From the NCBI RefSeq assembly GCF_001042485.2, contig NZ_LBMN02000012.1:1-64000 (forward strand): DNA of 64,000 nucleotides, read 5' to 3'. The translations under genes were made by a program, and so were the position numbers. The notes under the pieces were generated by a model. The model was given only the letters and a program-made list of their open reading frames with translations, was not told the DNA's origin and searched no databases. This document shows, piece by piece, positions 37,006 to 45,438 of the stretch. The stretch comes from Bacillus paralicheniformis (GTDB lineage Bacteria > Bacillota > Bacilli > Bacillales > Bacillaceae). Each line of letters opens with the position of its first letter. Position 1 is the stretch's first letter.

Positions 37006-37703
37006 ATGCTGCTATTTTATCAATTCCTTGTTTGGCTCATTGTTTTGGCGCTGGCTCTGTATGTAGCTGCCGTGTGGCGTTTTGAAAAAAAGCTCACCGA
37101 AAAAACGGTCGCGATCCGAAAAACGTGGTACCTGCTTTCACAAACCCGCTTCATTACTTGATCGTTGCCGTTTTTTTCACGCTGACAGACGCTTTTATTT
37201 TCTTAAACGCCTACTTTAAAAAGCTCGGCAGCTCCGAACTCGCGACAGACACAAGAATGCTTCTCGAAGAAAACAACGACCTCCTCCACACATATCAAAA
37301 CAGGCTGAAAACGTTTCAATACCTATTGAAAAACGAACCGATCCACATCTATTATGGAAATATAGAAGCGTATGCAGAAGGGATCGAAAAGCTCATCAAA
37401 CGGTTTGCCGAAAAAATGAATATATCCGCTGCACTTTGCGAATATAATTCAGAAGAAAGCAAGGATCATTTGCTTGAGCATATGGAAAACCGGTTCGATG
37501 TTCAAGAAAAGCTTGAGCGCAAAGACGTTTATTATGAAGAAAACGGAAAAATGGTCCTCATTCCTTTTTCCATCCACGATTTTGACTATGTCATGAAGTT
37601 AACCTCAGAAGACCTTGTCACAGAATTTGACTACCTCCTGTTTACTTCTTTAACAAGCATCTATGATCTTCTGCTACCAAACGAAGAGGAAGGTGACGAC
37701 TGA
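37006..37703 (+). pseudogene. spoIISA: Frameshifted spoIISA (membrane toxin of the SpoIIS module)
   Basis: The first frame starts at ATG 37006 (GAGGG upstream) and reads MLLFYQFLVWLIVLALALYV... to RKTWYLL, matching the SpoIISA N-terminus and first helix, then meets TGA at 37159-37161. The rest (YLIVAVFF from 37155 to the stop at 37703) continues in another frame and covers the third helix and the full cytosolic domain. Against the B. subtilis protein (from memory) 17 bases stand where about 66 are expected, so about 49 bp, carrying the second helix, are missing. No intact toxin can be made without frameshifting. A sequencing error could not easily remove a whole helix. Confidence 0.8.
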
Positions 37704-37876
37704 TGGAGCCTGCTTTTCAGCAAGACCATGAAAGCGCAAAAAAGCGCCTCGCCTTTAAAATGTTTAAAAGGCAATCCAAAACCAATATCGCGAAATACGA
37801 AGTCAGCCCCCATACCGAACGGATTTTCCGGCAAAACGAACGGCTGATCGGCGAGTATAAAAGAAAAAAAGCTTAA
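37703..37876 (+). CDS. spoIISB: SpoIISB antitoxin
   Basis: A 57-residue basic antitoxin that binds the cytosolic domain of SpoIISA. The second half, YEVSPHTERIFRQNERLIGEY, closely matches the B. subtilis antitoxin; the KRKKA end is also conserved. The start overlaps the spoIISA stop (TGATG), with GGAAGG in the preceding codons as ribosome site. It is intact although the toxin gene is broken. Ends at a terminator. Confidence 0.88.
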   Translation: MEPAFQQDHESAKKRLAFKMFKRQSKTNIAKYEVSPHTERIFRQNERLIGEYKRKKA

Positions 37877-37879
37877 CGA

Positions 37880-37906
37880 GGACGGGAAAATTCTCCCGTC
37901 CTTATT
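37880..37906 (+). terminator. spoIISB terminator
   Basis: Stem GGACGGGA/TCCCGTCC (37880-37887 and 37894-37901) followed by TTATT; the stem nearly repeats that of the pit terminator. Confidence 0.75.
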
Positions 37907-37969
37907 CCGTTTTCCCGTTTCATACATACAATAAACCAATCAACTAAAAGCGCTGAATTAGGTGATGCT

Positions 37970-38101
37970 GTGAAAAAACTGAAAAAACAAGTCAAACACG
38001 TCGATTTCGCAAAATTTGGCCTGTCAGACTATACCTCTCTTCTCAGAAGAAGAAGCGAGAAAATCATTAAAACGCTGAACAAAAGAAAAAACAAACCGTG
38101 A
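37970..38101 (+). CDS. spoIISC: Small basic protein, probable SpoIISC
   Basis: A 43-codon frame with GTG start, AGGTGA four bases upstream, reading VKKLKKQVKHVDFAKFG... and ending NKRKNKP. A second small antitoxin gene, spoIISC (about 45 codons), is described downstream of spoIISB in B. subtilis; size, basic character and position agree, but I cannot align the sequences. It is separated from spoIISB by a terminator, so it would need its own promoter in 37902-37960. Ends at a terminator. Confidence 0.6.
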   Translation: MKKLKKQVKHVDFAKFGLSDYTSLLRRRSEKIIKTLNKRKNKP

Positions 38102-38112
38102 AGCTTGGACTT

Positions 38113-38147
38113 TCCCCCTCCTTCCCTGCTGAGTAGGGGGGTTTTTT
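38113..38147 (+). terminator. Terminator after the spoIIS locus
   Basis: CCCCCT (38114-38119) pairs with AGGGGG (38135-38140), followed by TTTTTT. The loop is long, so strength is moderate. Confidence 0.6.
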
Positions 38148-38171
38148 ATGCCTCCAGCAGCAGCAAGTGCA

Positions 38172-39443
38172 TCATAAAGGATGCCCCTGTCCGCCTTCTG
38201 CAACAGATTGAGGCAGCTTCTCAGAACGTATCGGTTTCACAAACAAAGCGACGCAAATAGAACCTGCCACCGCCAGCCCTCCCGCAAGCAAAAAAGCGCT
38301 TGTGAAAGCCCCGGTATACTCGACGATGTACCCTGTAACCGTCGGACCGATAATACCGGACGTATTGGCAAGAAAATGCATGAATCCGCTCACGCCCCCG
38401 ACCCTGTCCGGATGAACGATATCCTGTATAATCGCCCAGTATGTGATGCCGGTCAAATACAAAAAGAAAACCGATAGTGCGACAAGGGCAACAGCTCCAA
38501 ACGCAGTCGTGACAAGCCCGGCAAACCCAATGCATACCGCCGCAGCCAAAAGGCAGCACACAAGCACGGCTTTTCTCGAAAACATCTGTTTGCCCGTCAG
38601 CTTGAACAGATAGTCCGATATAAATCCCCCAAGCGCGAGACCGAGAAATCCGACAACCCACGGTATCATCGTTGCAACGCTCATATCGTGTATGCTCAGC
38701 CCCCGGGCTGACGTTAAATAGCTCGGAAACCACGTTAAGAAAAAGAATAAAATATAGTTGTAAGAAAAGAATGCGAATGCCGTAAACAGCACGGTCGGCT
38801 GCTTCAAATAAAAAGACAGCGGGATCCCGGTATCCTTTTTCGGATGCGTTTCTTTTTCAGGGGACAAACTGCGGGAATCGTCCGGCTTATCTTTCATGAA
38901 TTTCATCCAGAACCAAGTCCAGATAAGCCCGATGATCATGATCAACACAAAGGAAGCTTTCCACCCCCAATGGATCGCGATCAATCCGACGATCGGTCCT
39001 GAAATGGCTCCGCCGAGCGGCGTTCCGCACATCGTCATGCCGAGCGCCCTTGCTCTTTCTTTTTGCGGAAACCAATTGTTGACCGACTTGCTCGTTGCAG
39101 CTGACAGCGGACCTTCCCCCATGCCAAAAATGACGCGGATGATAAACAGTGAGACGAAATTATATGTCAGTGCAATGGCGCCGCTGAAAACCGACCATAC
39201 GACCATTGCAGCCGACAGCGTATGTTTCGCTCCATACTTATCTGATGCCCAGCCGCCGATAAAATTAAAGATGGCATATCCGATGAAAAAACTGCTGAAC
39301 AGCATGCCCATCTGCGCCGGACGTATGTTCAAATCTTCCTGAATAAAAGGAGCGGCGACAGACAATGCTGAACGATCCAAATAATTAATCACTCCCGCCA
39401 AAAAAAGCATCACGATGACAAACCCGCGGCCGTTTGAAAACAT
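38172..39443 (-). CDS. Hexuronate/sugar-acid MFS transporter (ExuT family)
   Basis: Twelve-helix major facilitator of 423 residues from the anion:cation symporter family (NYLDRSALSVAAPFIQEDL near the N-terminus; GGWASDKYGAKH between helices 2 and 3). ExuT, GarP and LgoT of this family import hexuronates, glucarate or L-galactonate. Exact substrate cannot be read from sequence. The start at 39443 has AGAGGGGG upstream; a TTG two codons earlier is less likely. Downstream end of the uxu operon, with a cre site before it that suggests an additional promoter. Confidence 0.82.
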   Translation of the reverse strand: MFSNGRGFVIVMLFLAGVINYLDRSALSVAAPFIQEDLNIRPAQMGMLFSSFFIGYAIFNFIGGWASDKYGAKHTLSAAMVVWSVFSGAIALTYNFVSLFIIRVIFGMGEGPLSAATSKSVNNWFPQKERARALGMTMCGTPLGGAISGPIVGLIAIHWGWKASFVLIMIIGLIWTWFWMKFMKDKPDDSRSLSPEKETHPKKDTGIPLSFYLKQPTVLFTAFAFFSYNYILFFFLTWFPSYLTSARGLSIHDMSVATMIPWVVGFLGLALGGFISDYLFKLTGKQMFSRKAVLVCCLLAAAVCIGFAGLVTTAFGAVALVALSVFFLYLTGITYWAIIQDIVHPDRVGGVSGFMHFLANTSGIIGPTVTGYIVEYTGAFTSAFLLAGGLAVAGSICVALFVKPIRSEKLPQSVAEGGQGHPL

Positions 39444-39468
39444 GGGCAACCCCCTCTTTCCGGAATTT

Positions 39469-39482
39469 AGAAAACGTTTTCA
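39469..39482 (-). promoter_or_regulatory. cre site upstream of the hexuronate transporter
   Basis: Minus strand TGAAAACGTTTTCT, 13 of 14 to the CcpA consensus, between the dehydrogenase stop (39495) and the transporter start (39443). Confidence 0.65.
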
Positions 39483-39494
39483 TTTTATGCGTTT

Positions 39495-40508
39495 TTACAG
39501 ATGGATCAACACTTTCACAGGATTGGTTTCCGGAGCAAGTGCTGATTGAAATCCGTCAACAACATCGCGGAACGCAATCTGACCGGTAACAAACCGGTTC
39601 GCATCCGCTCCGCCATCCCTGATCGCTTTCATCACCGTCTCAAAATCGCTTCTTAATGCGTTGCGGCTGGATAAAATGGTCAGCTCCCGCTTGTGGATTT
39701 CAGGATCGGGCATGACCAGATGGCCGTGAACCAGTCCGACATAGATCAGCCGGCCCCCGTGGGCGGCGTACTGATAAGCGCTGTTCATCGATCCAAGGTG
39801 CCCTGTCGCGTCAAAGACAGCCGCCGGATAGTCGCCGTTCGTCAACCGTTTGATCTCATCTGCCGCATGTTCTCCCGCTAATACAACTTCATCGGCTTCA
39901 GCCCATTCACGGCTAAATGTGAGACGCTCATTTCTGACATCCATCGCGATGACTTTCGCCCCCTTCAATTTTGCGAATCTCATCACGCTGAGCCCGATAG
40001 GCCCCGCTCCAACGACAAGCACCGCTTCCCCTTTTTTGATATTTGCCCTTTCTGCAGCGTGGGCGCCGATGCTCAAACATTCAATGACAGCAGCTTCGCT
40101 GAGCGTCAATCCTTCTGTTTTTAGCAGGTGGTCTGCCGGGATGTTTATGTATTCCCGCATTCCCCCATCTGTATGGACACCGAGGACGTTCAGATTCACG
40201 CAGCAGTTGGGCCGGCCGCTCCGGCAGGCCATGCATGTCCCGCATTCCAAATAAGGAATAATTGACACTTGATCGCCAGGCTTAAGCATTCCGCCGGTAT
40301 CATCGATGCTGACAATTTCACCGGACAGCTCGTGTCCGAGCACTCTTGGATAAGAGAAAAACGGCTGTTTTCCGCAATAAGCGTGAAAATCCGTCCCGCA
40401 AATTCCGATCCGTTTGATGCGGACCAATGCTTCCCCATCCTTAAGTTCCGGCATATTCACATCCGTCATTTTAAAATGATAAGGCTTTTCACACACAATC
40501 TGCTTCAT
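39495..40508 (-). CDS. Zinc-dependent alcohol dehydrogenase, LgoD-like
   Basis: MDR-family dehydrogenase of 337 residues. Catalytic zinc ligands in GICGTDFH and GHELSG; structural zinc cysteines in CGTCMACRSGRPNC; NAD loop VGAGPIG. The segment KQPFFSYPRVLGHEL resembles E. coli LgoD (YjjN, L-galactonate 5-dehydrogenase), which also lies next to an ExuT-family transporter. This suggests a role in sugar-acid oxidation yielding a keto-acid, but the substrate is inferred. AGGGGAGG precedes the ATG; 27 bases after the SDR gene. Confidence 0.75.
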   Translation of the reverse strand: MKQIVCEKPYHFKMTDVNMPELKDGEALVRIKRIGICGTDFHAYCGKQPFFSYPRVLGHELSGEIVSIDDTGGMLKPGDQVSIIPYLECGTCMACRSGRPNCCVNLNVLGVHTDGGMREYINIPADHLLKTEGLTLSEAAVIECLSIGAHAAERANIKKGEAVLVVGAGPIGLSVMRFAKLKGAKVIAMDVRNERLTFSREWAEADEVVLAGEHAADEIKRLTNGDYPAAVFDATGHLGSMNSAYQYAAHGGRLIYVGLVHGHLVMPDPEIHKRELTILSSRNALRSDFETVMKAIRDGGADANRFVTGQIAFRDVVDGFQSALAPETNPVKVLIHL

Positions 40509-40535
40509 GTATCGGCCTCCCCTTTATCGCATGGT

Positions 40536-41384
40536 TTAGACACCGGCATAAGCCGTAAACCCGCCATCCACCGGCACTGTTATACCGGTAACAAATCCGG
40601 ACATCTTCTCATCCGCCAGCCAAAGCAGCGTCCCCAGCAAATCTTCCGGGCTGCCGAAACGCTTCATCGGGGTGTGAGAGATGATCTTCTTTGCTCTATC
40701 GGTAAATTCGCCGTTTTGATCAAGAAGAAGCCGTTCATTTTGATTGGTTAGGAAAAATCCCGGGGCAATGGCGTTGACCCTGATCCCCGTTTCAGCCAGA
40801 TAGACGGCCAGCCATTTCGTAAAATTGTCGATGCCCGCTTTCGCCGCGCTGTATGCAGGCACTTTCGTCATCGGGATTTGAGCGCTCATTGAAGAAATAT
40901 TGATCACGGATGCCCCTTTTTGGTTCAGCATCATTTTTGCAAATTGCTGTGTTGGAATGAAAGAACCGAGGAAGTTTAAATTGAGAACAGAACCGACATC
41001 ATCGCAGTTCAGATCAAATAATGTCTTGATGTTGTCCTGGAAGAGGTGCGCGGAGCTGAATGTTTCATCTGATGTCGTGCCATTGGGGAGATTGCCGCCG
41101 GCCCCGTTCACCAATAGATCACAGCCGCCGAATCGGTCGGCCACAACGCGCTTCGCCCGTTCAATGCTTCGTTGATTGATAACATCACACTCAACGGCAA
41201 TCGCTGCGCCGCCGGCTTTTCGAATAGCTTCGGCCACAAGCTCTCCTTTTTCAACGGTTCGATTAAGAATGGCAACTTTCATACCCTGCCGGCCGAGCTC
41301 TCTCGCCATCGCGCCGCAAAGCACCCCGCTGCCGCCTGTGATGACCGCAGTTTTCCCCGCTAAATTTTCATGGATTTCAAGCAT
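40536..41384 (-). CDS. uxuB: D-mannonate (fructuronate) oxidoreductase, SDR type
   Basis: Short-chain dehydrogenase of 282 residues, related to B. subtilis YjmF/UxuB, converting D-fructuronate and D-mannonate. TGGSGVLCGAMA cofactor loop, NGAGG, catalytic Ser in ISSMSAQ, YSAAKAG tetrad. Directly downstream of uxuA with a 25-base overlap, so the two are likely translationally coupled; GGGAGG in the uxuA end is its ribosome site. It is unrelated in fold to E. coli UxuB, as in other bacilli. Confidence 0.82.
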   Translation of the reverse strand: MLEIHENLAGKTAVITGGSGVLCGAMARELGRQGMKVAILNRTVEKGELVAEAIRKAGGAAIAVECDVINQRSIERAKRVVADRFGGCDLLVNGAGGNLPNGTTSDETFSSAHLFQDNIKTLFDLNCDDVGSVLNLNFLGSFIPTQQFAKMMLNQKGASVINISSMSAQIPMTKVPAYSAAKAGIDNFTKWLAVYLAETGIRVNAIAPGFFLTNQNERLLLDQNGEFTDRAKKIISHTPMKRFGSPEDLLGTLLWLADEKMSGFVTGITVPVDGGFTAYAGV

Positions 41385-42457
41385 TGTGAAGCCTCCCGTT
41401 TTTCTCTATTAAGCGAATCCCATATGCCCCATAAATACATGATACCGAGCGCCCTGTCATACAGACCGTAGCCGGGCCTGCACTTTTCATCCCAGATGTG
41501 GCGGCCGTGATCCGGACGCACATAGCCTGAAAAACCTGTTTCATGATAGGCTTTGACAATCCCGCAAATGTCAACGGTGCCATCTTTTGTTCTGTGCGAT
41601 GTTTCGATAAAATCGCCGTTTTCGTAGACTTTGACGTTGCGGATATGGGCAAATGGAATCCGGTCAGCATACGCATGGATCATGGCGGAAAGATCGTTTT
41701 CGGGATTGGCCCCCAATGAACCGCTGCACAGTGTCACGCCATTAGCCGGATGATCGACAAGCTGAAGCAGCCTTCCGATGCTTTCTCCTGAAGTCATGAT
41801 GCGCGGGAGTCCGAAAACCGGCCACGGCGGATCATCGGGATGGATCGCCATTGTGATTCCGCAGCGTGCGGCGGTTGGAATGATGTGTTCAAGAAAATAG
41901 TGAAGATGGCTCCAAAGATCCTCCTCCGTCACATTTTGATAGGCTTCAAACAGCCTTGTCAGATGCTCCAGCCGCTCCGGTTCCCAGCCCGGCATCGTGA
42001 ATTCGGGGTGCTTGGCGATTTGATCGACAAGCGCAAAAGGGTCGATTGTGTGCACCTTTGCGTGCTCATAAAACAGAGCGGTGGAACCGTCTGGAGCCTT
42101 TTTGTATAAATCGGTCCGCAGCCAGTCAAATACAGGCATAAAATTGTAGCAGATCACCTTTACGCCGGCTTTGGCCAAATTTTCAATCGTTCGCTTGTAT
42201 TTTTCAATATACAGATCTCTCGTCGGCAGCCCGAGCTTAATATCCTCATGTATGTTAACGCTTTCAACAACTTCAATGTGAAAACCGTGCTGTTCACACT
42301 GCCGCTTCACTTCTAAAATTTCTTCCAATGGCCATTCTTCACCTGGCGGCTGATGATGAAGCGCCCAAACGATCCCCTCTACACCGGGAATCTGCCTGAT
42401 CTGCTCAAGGGTGACGGAGTCGTTTCCTTCTCCATACCATCTGAAAACCATTTTCAT
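41360..42457 (-). CDS. uxuA: D-mannonate dehydratase UxuA
   Basis: TIM-barrel dehydratase of 365 residues making 2-keto-3-deoxygluconate from D-mannonate in glucuronate catabolism. Typical segments are FRWYGEGN at the start, GIVWALHH, MAIHPDDPPWPVFGLPRI (metal and substrate binding His/Asp) and YVRPDHGRHIWDE near the end. ATG at 42457, 7 bases after GAGGAGG; the adjacent GTG is also possible. Seventeen to twenty bases after the dehydrogenase gene, in one operon. Confidence 0.93.
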   Translation of the reverse strand: MKMVFRWYGEGNDSVTLEQIRQIPGVEGIVWALHHQPPGEEWPLEEILEVKRQCEQHGFHIEVVESVNIHEDIKLGLPTRDLYIEKYKRTIENLAKAGVKVICYNFMPVFDWLRTDLYKKAPDGSTALFYEHAKVHTIDPFALVDQIAKHPEFTMPGWEPERLEHLTRLFEAYQNVTEEDLWSHLHYFLEHIIPTAARCGITMAIHPDDPPWPVFGLPRIMTSGESIGRLLQLVDHPANGVTLCSGSLGANPENDLSAMIHAYADRIPFAHIRNVKVYENGDFIETSHRTKDGTVDICGIVKAYHETGFSGYVRPDHGRHIWDEKCRPGYGLYDRALGIMYLWGIWDSLNREKREASQCLKSMKI

Positions 42458-42477
42458 CACACTTCCTCCTCACCGAT

Positions 42478-43494
42478 TCAATAAGATAAAATGATCTTTG
42501 TGACCTGATGGGGACAGTTTTTCGCTTTTTTCAACGCCTCTTCTATTTCCGTAAAAGGCATGATCTCAGTCACAAAAGACCGGGCTATTTCAGGGTTTTC
42601 ATTCAAAAATTGAATGACGCCGGGAAATTGATTGACGCTGTGTTTAGTCCCGTAAATTTCAATGTCTTTCTTTGTGAGAAGAAGGCCCGGAATCGTCACA
42701 TTCTCCCCCGTTAAGCCGACAATGACAATGCGCCCGGCGGCAGCTGCCAAACTGATTGATTGCTCAATCGTCGCGGGAATCCCGGCCGCTTCGAACACAA
42801 TCCCCGCTCCTTCTCCGTCTGTCAGCTTCAGAATCATTTGCTCGGCATCCTCTTCACCAGGCTGTATAACGGCATCCGCACCGAATGCCTCGGCAAGCTC
42901 AAGCCTTTCCCGTACGGGATCAACAGCGATTACACGGACGTCAAAGCGCTTTTTAAGCTGTGCCAAAATCGTTAACCCGATCGGACCCATTCCCAATATG
43001 ACAATCGTTTCTCCTGTTTGAATATCCGCCCGCCGAACCGCCTGCGCTCCGATTGAAAACGGCTCGCACAACGCGGCGGTCGCAAAATCCATTTGCTCAG
43101 GAATCGGATGGACATGCGTTTCCGGGACAATGATAAAATCAGCGAACCCTCCTCTGCGAACCGATCCGATCATATCGATGTTCACACAGGCGTTTGTCCT
43201 CCCTTTCCGACAAGGGTAGCAGCCTCCGCACGGAATAGCCGGTTCAATTACGACCCGTTCGCCCGCGGATCGCTCCCTCACCCCCGCCCCCGTTTTTTCA
43301 ATGATGCCTGCGAGCTCATGGCCAAAAATCTGAGGGTACTGTGCATATGGATTTGAGCCGTCGTAAAAATGCACATCACTGCCGCAAATCCCGGCGGCCT
43401 TTACCTTGACAAGGACTTCGCCGCTAGCCGGTTCGGGACGCGGAATGTCGCGAAATTCAATTGAAAATGGCTTCGTCATCACCGCAGCTTTCAC
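42478..43494 (-). CDS. Zinc-dependent alcohol/sugar-acid dehydrogenase
   Basis: A second MDR dehydrogenase of 338 residues: zinc ligands in GICGSDVHFYDG and GHELAG, structural Cys in CGGCYPCRKGRTNAC, NAD loop LGMGPIG. Resembles YjmD-type enzymes of the B. subtilis hexuronate operon rather than its neighbour at 39495, to which it is only distantly similar. Substrate unknown. GTG start with GGAG 7 bases upstream; 12 bases after the GntR gene. Confidence 0.75.
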   Translation of the reverse strand: MKAAVMTKPFSIEFRDIPRPEPASGEVLVKVKAAGICGSDVHFYDGSNPYAQYPQIFGHELAGIIEKTGAGVRERSAGERVVIEPAIPCGGCYPCRKGRTNACVNIDMIGSVRRGGFADFIIVPETHVHPIPEQMDFATAALCEPFSIGAQAVRRADIQTGETIVILGMGPIGLTILAQLKKRFDVRVIAVDPVRERLELAEAFGADAVIQPGEEDAEQMILKLTDGEGAGIVFEAAGIPATIEQSISLAAAAGRIVIVGLTGENVTIPGLLLTKKDIEIYGTKHSVNQFPGVIQFLNENPEIARSFVTEIMPFTEIEEALKKAKNCPHQVTKIILSY

Positions 43495-43506
43495 ATCACC
43501 ACTCCT

Positions 43507-44193
43507 TTAAAAGCGCTTACTTTTGAAATAACCGGGAAACTCATTAATGAGCATCTGTTTATCGACGATCACCAGCTGCAAATGCTCTTCGGCAATTTTC
43601 TTGGCTTTCGCCTTCTGTTTTGTTCGAATCGCTTCTGTTAATGCTGCGTGCTGCTGATGAATGTTGTTCCAGTTAAAATCGGCGGCAAGCCTTAAAAAAC
43701 GGATTCTTTGGAAGGGAACGTTCATCTGCTGAATCGCAGCCCAAACATTCGCTTTTCCGCAGCCTTCAAAAATCGTCTGATGAAAAGCTTCATCCAATTC
43801 AAACAAACTTTCATAGTTTTTCTGTGTGATCGATAATTCCTGCATCTTCACATTCTGCTCCAACTTAAACATAGCTTCCTCCGGAAAGTCTTCACACGCC
43901 AGTTCAGCTACAGCCTTTTCCAGGTTTTCCCGCATAAACCTCGCTTCCTCCACCAGATCAAGGTCGATCAGCGATACGCGGGTTCCTTTCTGCGGATAGA
44001 CTTCGAGAAGCCCTTCTCTCGACAGCTGCAAAAAAGCCTCTCTGACCGGAGTGCGGCTGACTTCATACCGTTCTGAAATCTCTTTTTCCGATATCAGCTC
44101 ACCCGGCACAAGCCGAAACTTCATGATCTCTTCCTTCAGCATCTGATAGATTTGGTCTCTGACAGAACGCGGGTTTAATTGTTTCATTGTCAT
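43507..44193 (-). CDS. GntR-family (FCD) transcriptional regulator
   Basis: A 228-residue repressor with an N-terminal winged helix (about 5-70; SEKEISERYEVSRTPVREAF is the recognition region) and a helical FCD effector domain with probable metal His residues (DEAFHQTIF, NIHQQHAAL). First gene of the uxu operon, so probably autoregulated and induced by a sugar acid such as glucuronate or mannonate. The ATG at 44193 was chosen by AGGAGG 8 bases upstream; the GTG at 44202 overlaps that site. Confidence 0.85.
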   Translation of the reverse strand: MTMKQLNPRSVRDQIYQMLKEEIMKFRLVPGELISEKEISERYEVSRTPVREAFLQLSREGLLEVYPQKGTRVSLIDLDLVEEARFMRENLEKAVAELACEDFPEEAMFKLEQNVKMQELSITQKNYESLFELDEAFHQTIFEGCGKANVWAAIQQMNVPFQRIRFLRLAADFNWNNIHQQHAALTEAIRTKQKAKAKKIAEEHLQLVIVDKQMLINEFPGYFKSKRF

Positions 44194-44212
44194 GACTCTC
44201 ACCTCCTCTCCG

Positions 44213-44234
44213 CCATACTACCATACAAGTATGG
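44213..44234 (-). promoter_or_regulatory. Putative operator of the uxu-type GntR regulator
   Basis: Perfect inverted repeat CCATACAAGTATGG (44221-44234) with an extra half-site CCATACT at 44213-44219, 20 bases upstream of the regulator gene. Spacing and position suit an autoregulatory FadR/FCD-type operator; binding is inferred. Confidence 0.55.
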
Positions 44235-44271
44235 TTGTGGGGTAGCTGTTTTTTGAAAATTTTAAAAATAT

Positions 44272-44295
44272 AAAGGAACTTTCAAAAGTTCCTTT
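44272..44295 (-). terminator. xlyA terminator (bidirectional form)
   Basis: Stem AAAGGAACTTT/AAAGTTCCTTT (44272-44282 and 44285-44295) followed on the minus strand by a T-rich run. It overlaps the xlyA stop codon and ends the prophage lysis unit. Confidence 0.85.
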
Positions 44296-45358
44296 ATTTC
44301 AAGAGAGCCAGCATTTTCGCTTTTGTCTTCGGGCCGTATATCCCGTCCGCCCCCAAACCGTACATCAGCTGAAAACGTTTCACCGCATTTGCTGTCTTCA
44401 CTCCGTAGTATCCGTCGATCCCGTGGTTTTTGGCCCCTTTATCTGGGTAATAATAAAGAGCCGCAAGGGCTGTCTGAATTTGTGTGACGGCCGTTCCTTT
44501 CATCAGCGGGCTTTTCACTTTATAAATGCCGGCGGGAAGAGTCCATGTCTTGCTCTTACCGCCCGCTGACGCTTCAGCGGCTGCGAGGGCTTTTTCGGTT
44601 GACGGGCCGTAAATGCCGTCGGCTTTAATTCCCGCTTTCTTTTGCAAAGAAGCAACCGCTTGCACCGTCTCGTTTCCGTAGCTTCCGTCCGCCCCGTATT
44701 TGGGCAGCGAAAAACCGGCCGCGATCAAGCGCGTTTGCAGCTTTTTCACATGAGCGCCTGACATTCCTTTTTTGAGTATAATGCCCGACGATGAGCTTGT
44801 TTTGCTGGTGGAGGCAGCCGACACGGATACGGTTTTCGTTCCCAAAATGGCGTCTACTCTTTTACGGAAAGCTGACAATTGGCCGGCATCTTTCACCCAC
44901 GGGGTTGGACAGCTTTTGTTGGTGACATCGTAATGGCGGACAATCCGATCTGTGGACAAACCGTATGTCTTGCACAAATCAGCTACAAGCTCCGCCGCAT
45001 TGCGAATCGTCTTTTCATGGATTGTACCGTCTTTTTCCACGCACATTTCGACCCCGAGCGCCATGGTATTGGCATTCGGCTTCAGGAAGCTGACATAGCA
45101 GCGGTTTTGATCATGCGCATGATAAGCGACTTCCTGATCGGGAATAATATGCTGTGCCTCATGGCGGTCGACAAAATAGTGAGCCGAGGCATAACGCTTG
45201 TCAATAATGCAAGTGCCATTGAAATAATTGCGCTCATTTAAAGCGGAGGCCCCGGGCGTCGCCGTCCAATGCATGACAATTCCATTGACTGCCGCAAGCT
45301 TCAGCCCGGGACGGGTGTATTGATTGATTTTTACAAAGTTCTTGATGACTTTGACCAA
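44294..45358 (-). CDS. xlyA: N-acetylmuramoyl-L-alanine amidase XlyA (endolysin)
   Basis: Prophage endolysin of 354 residues. Amidase_2 domain (about 20-165) with zinc-type residues in VMHWTAT, AYHAHDQ and HYDVTNKSCPTPW, a Ser/Thr linker, then two peptidoglycan-binding domains (about 195-265 and 275-352), each with the GYYG/SYGxxT...GIYGPxT pattern. It cleaves the bond between muramic acid and the stem peptide after holin action. TTG start at 45358, 8 bases after AAGGAG. Last gene of the PBSX-like element. Confidence 0.93.
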   Translation of the reverse strand: MVKVIKNFVKINQYTRPGLKLAAVNGIVMHWTATPGASALNERNYFNGTCIIDKRYASAHYFVDRHEAQHIIPDQEVAYHAHDQNRCYVSFLKPNANTMALGVEMCVEKDGTIHEKTIRNAAELVADLCKTYGLSTDRIVRHYDVTNKSCPTPWVKDAGQLSAFRKRVDAILGTKTVSVSAASTSKTSSSSGIILKKGMSGAHVKKLQTRLIAAGFSLPKYGADGSYGNETVQAVASLQKKAGIKADGIYGPSTEKALAAAEASAGGKSKTWTLPAGIYKVKSPLMKGTAVTQIQTALAALYYYPDKGAKNHGIDGYYGVKTANAVKRFQLMYGLGADGIYGPKTKAKMLALLK

Positions 45359-45380
45359 TTAAAACACTCCTTATCAAATT

Positions 45381-45407
45381 AAAAAAGAACTGCCAATGGC
45401 AGTTCTT
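45381..45407 (-). terminator. Terminator between acyltransferase and xlyA
   Basis: Near-perfect stem AAGAACTGCCA/TGGCAGTTCTT (45385-45395 and 45397-45407) followed on the minus strand by TTTTTT. xlyA transcription must pass it or start just after it. Confidence 0.88.
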
Positions 45408-45438
45408 AAAAGAAAAAAGCCCTCTTACCAAAGGACTC

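Noticed and set aside
43504..43517. cre-like AGTAAGCGCTTTTA at the end of the GntR gene
   Set aside because: Only 12 of 14 positions match and it lies within coding sequence directly before a ribosome site; likely chance.
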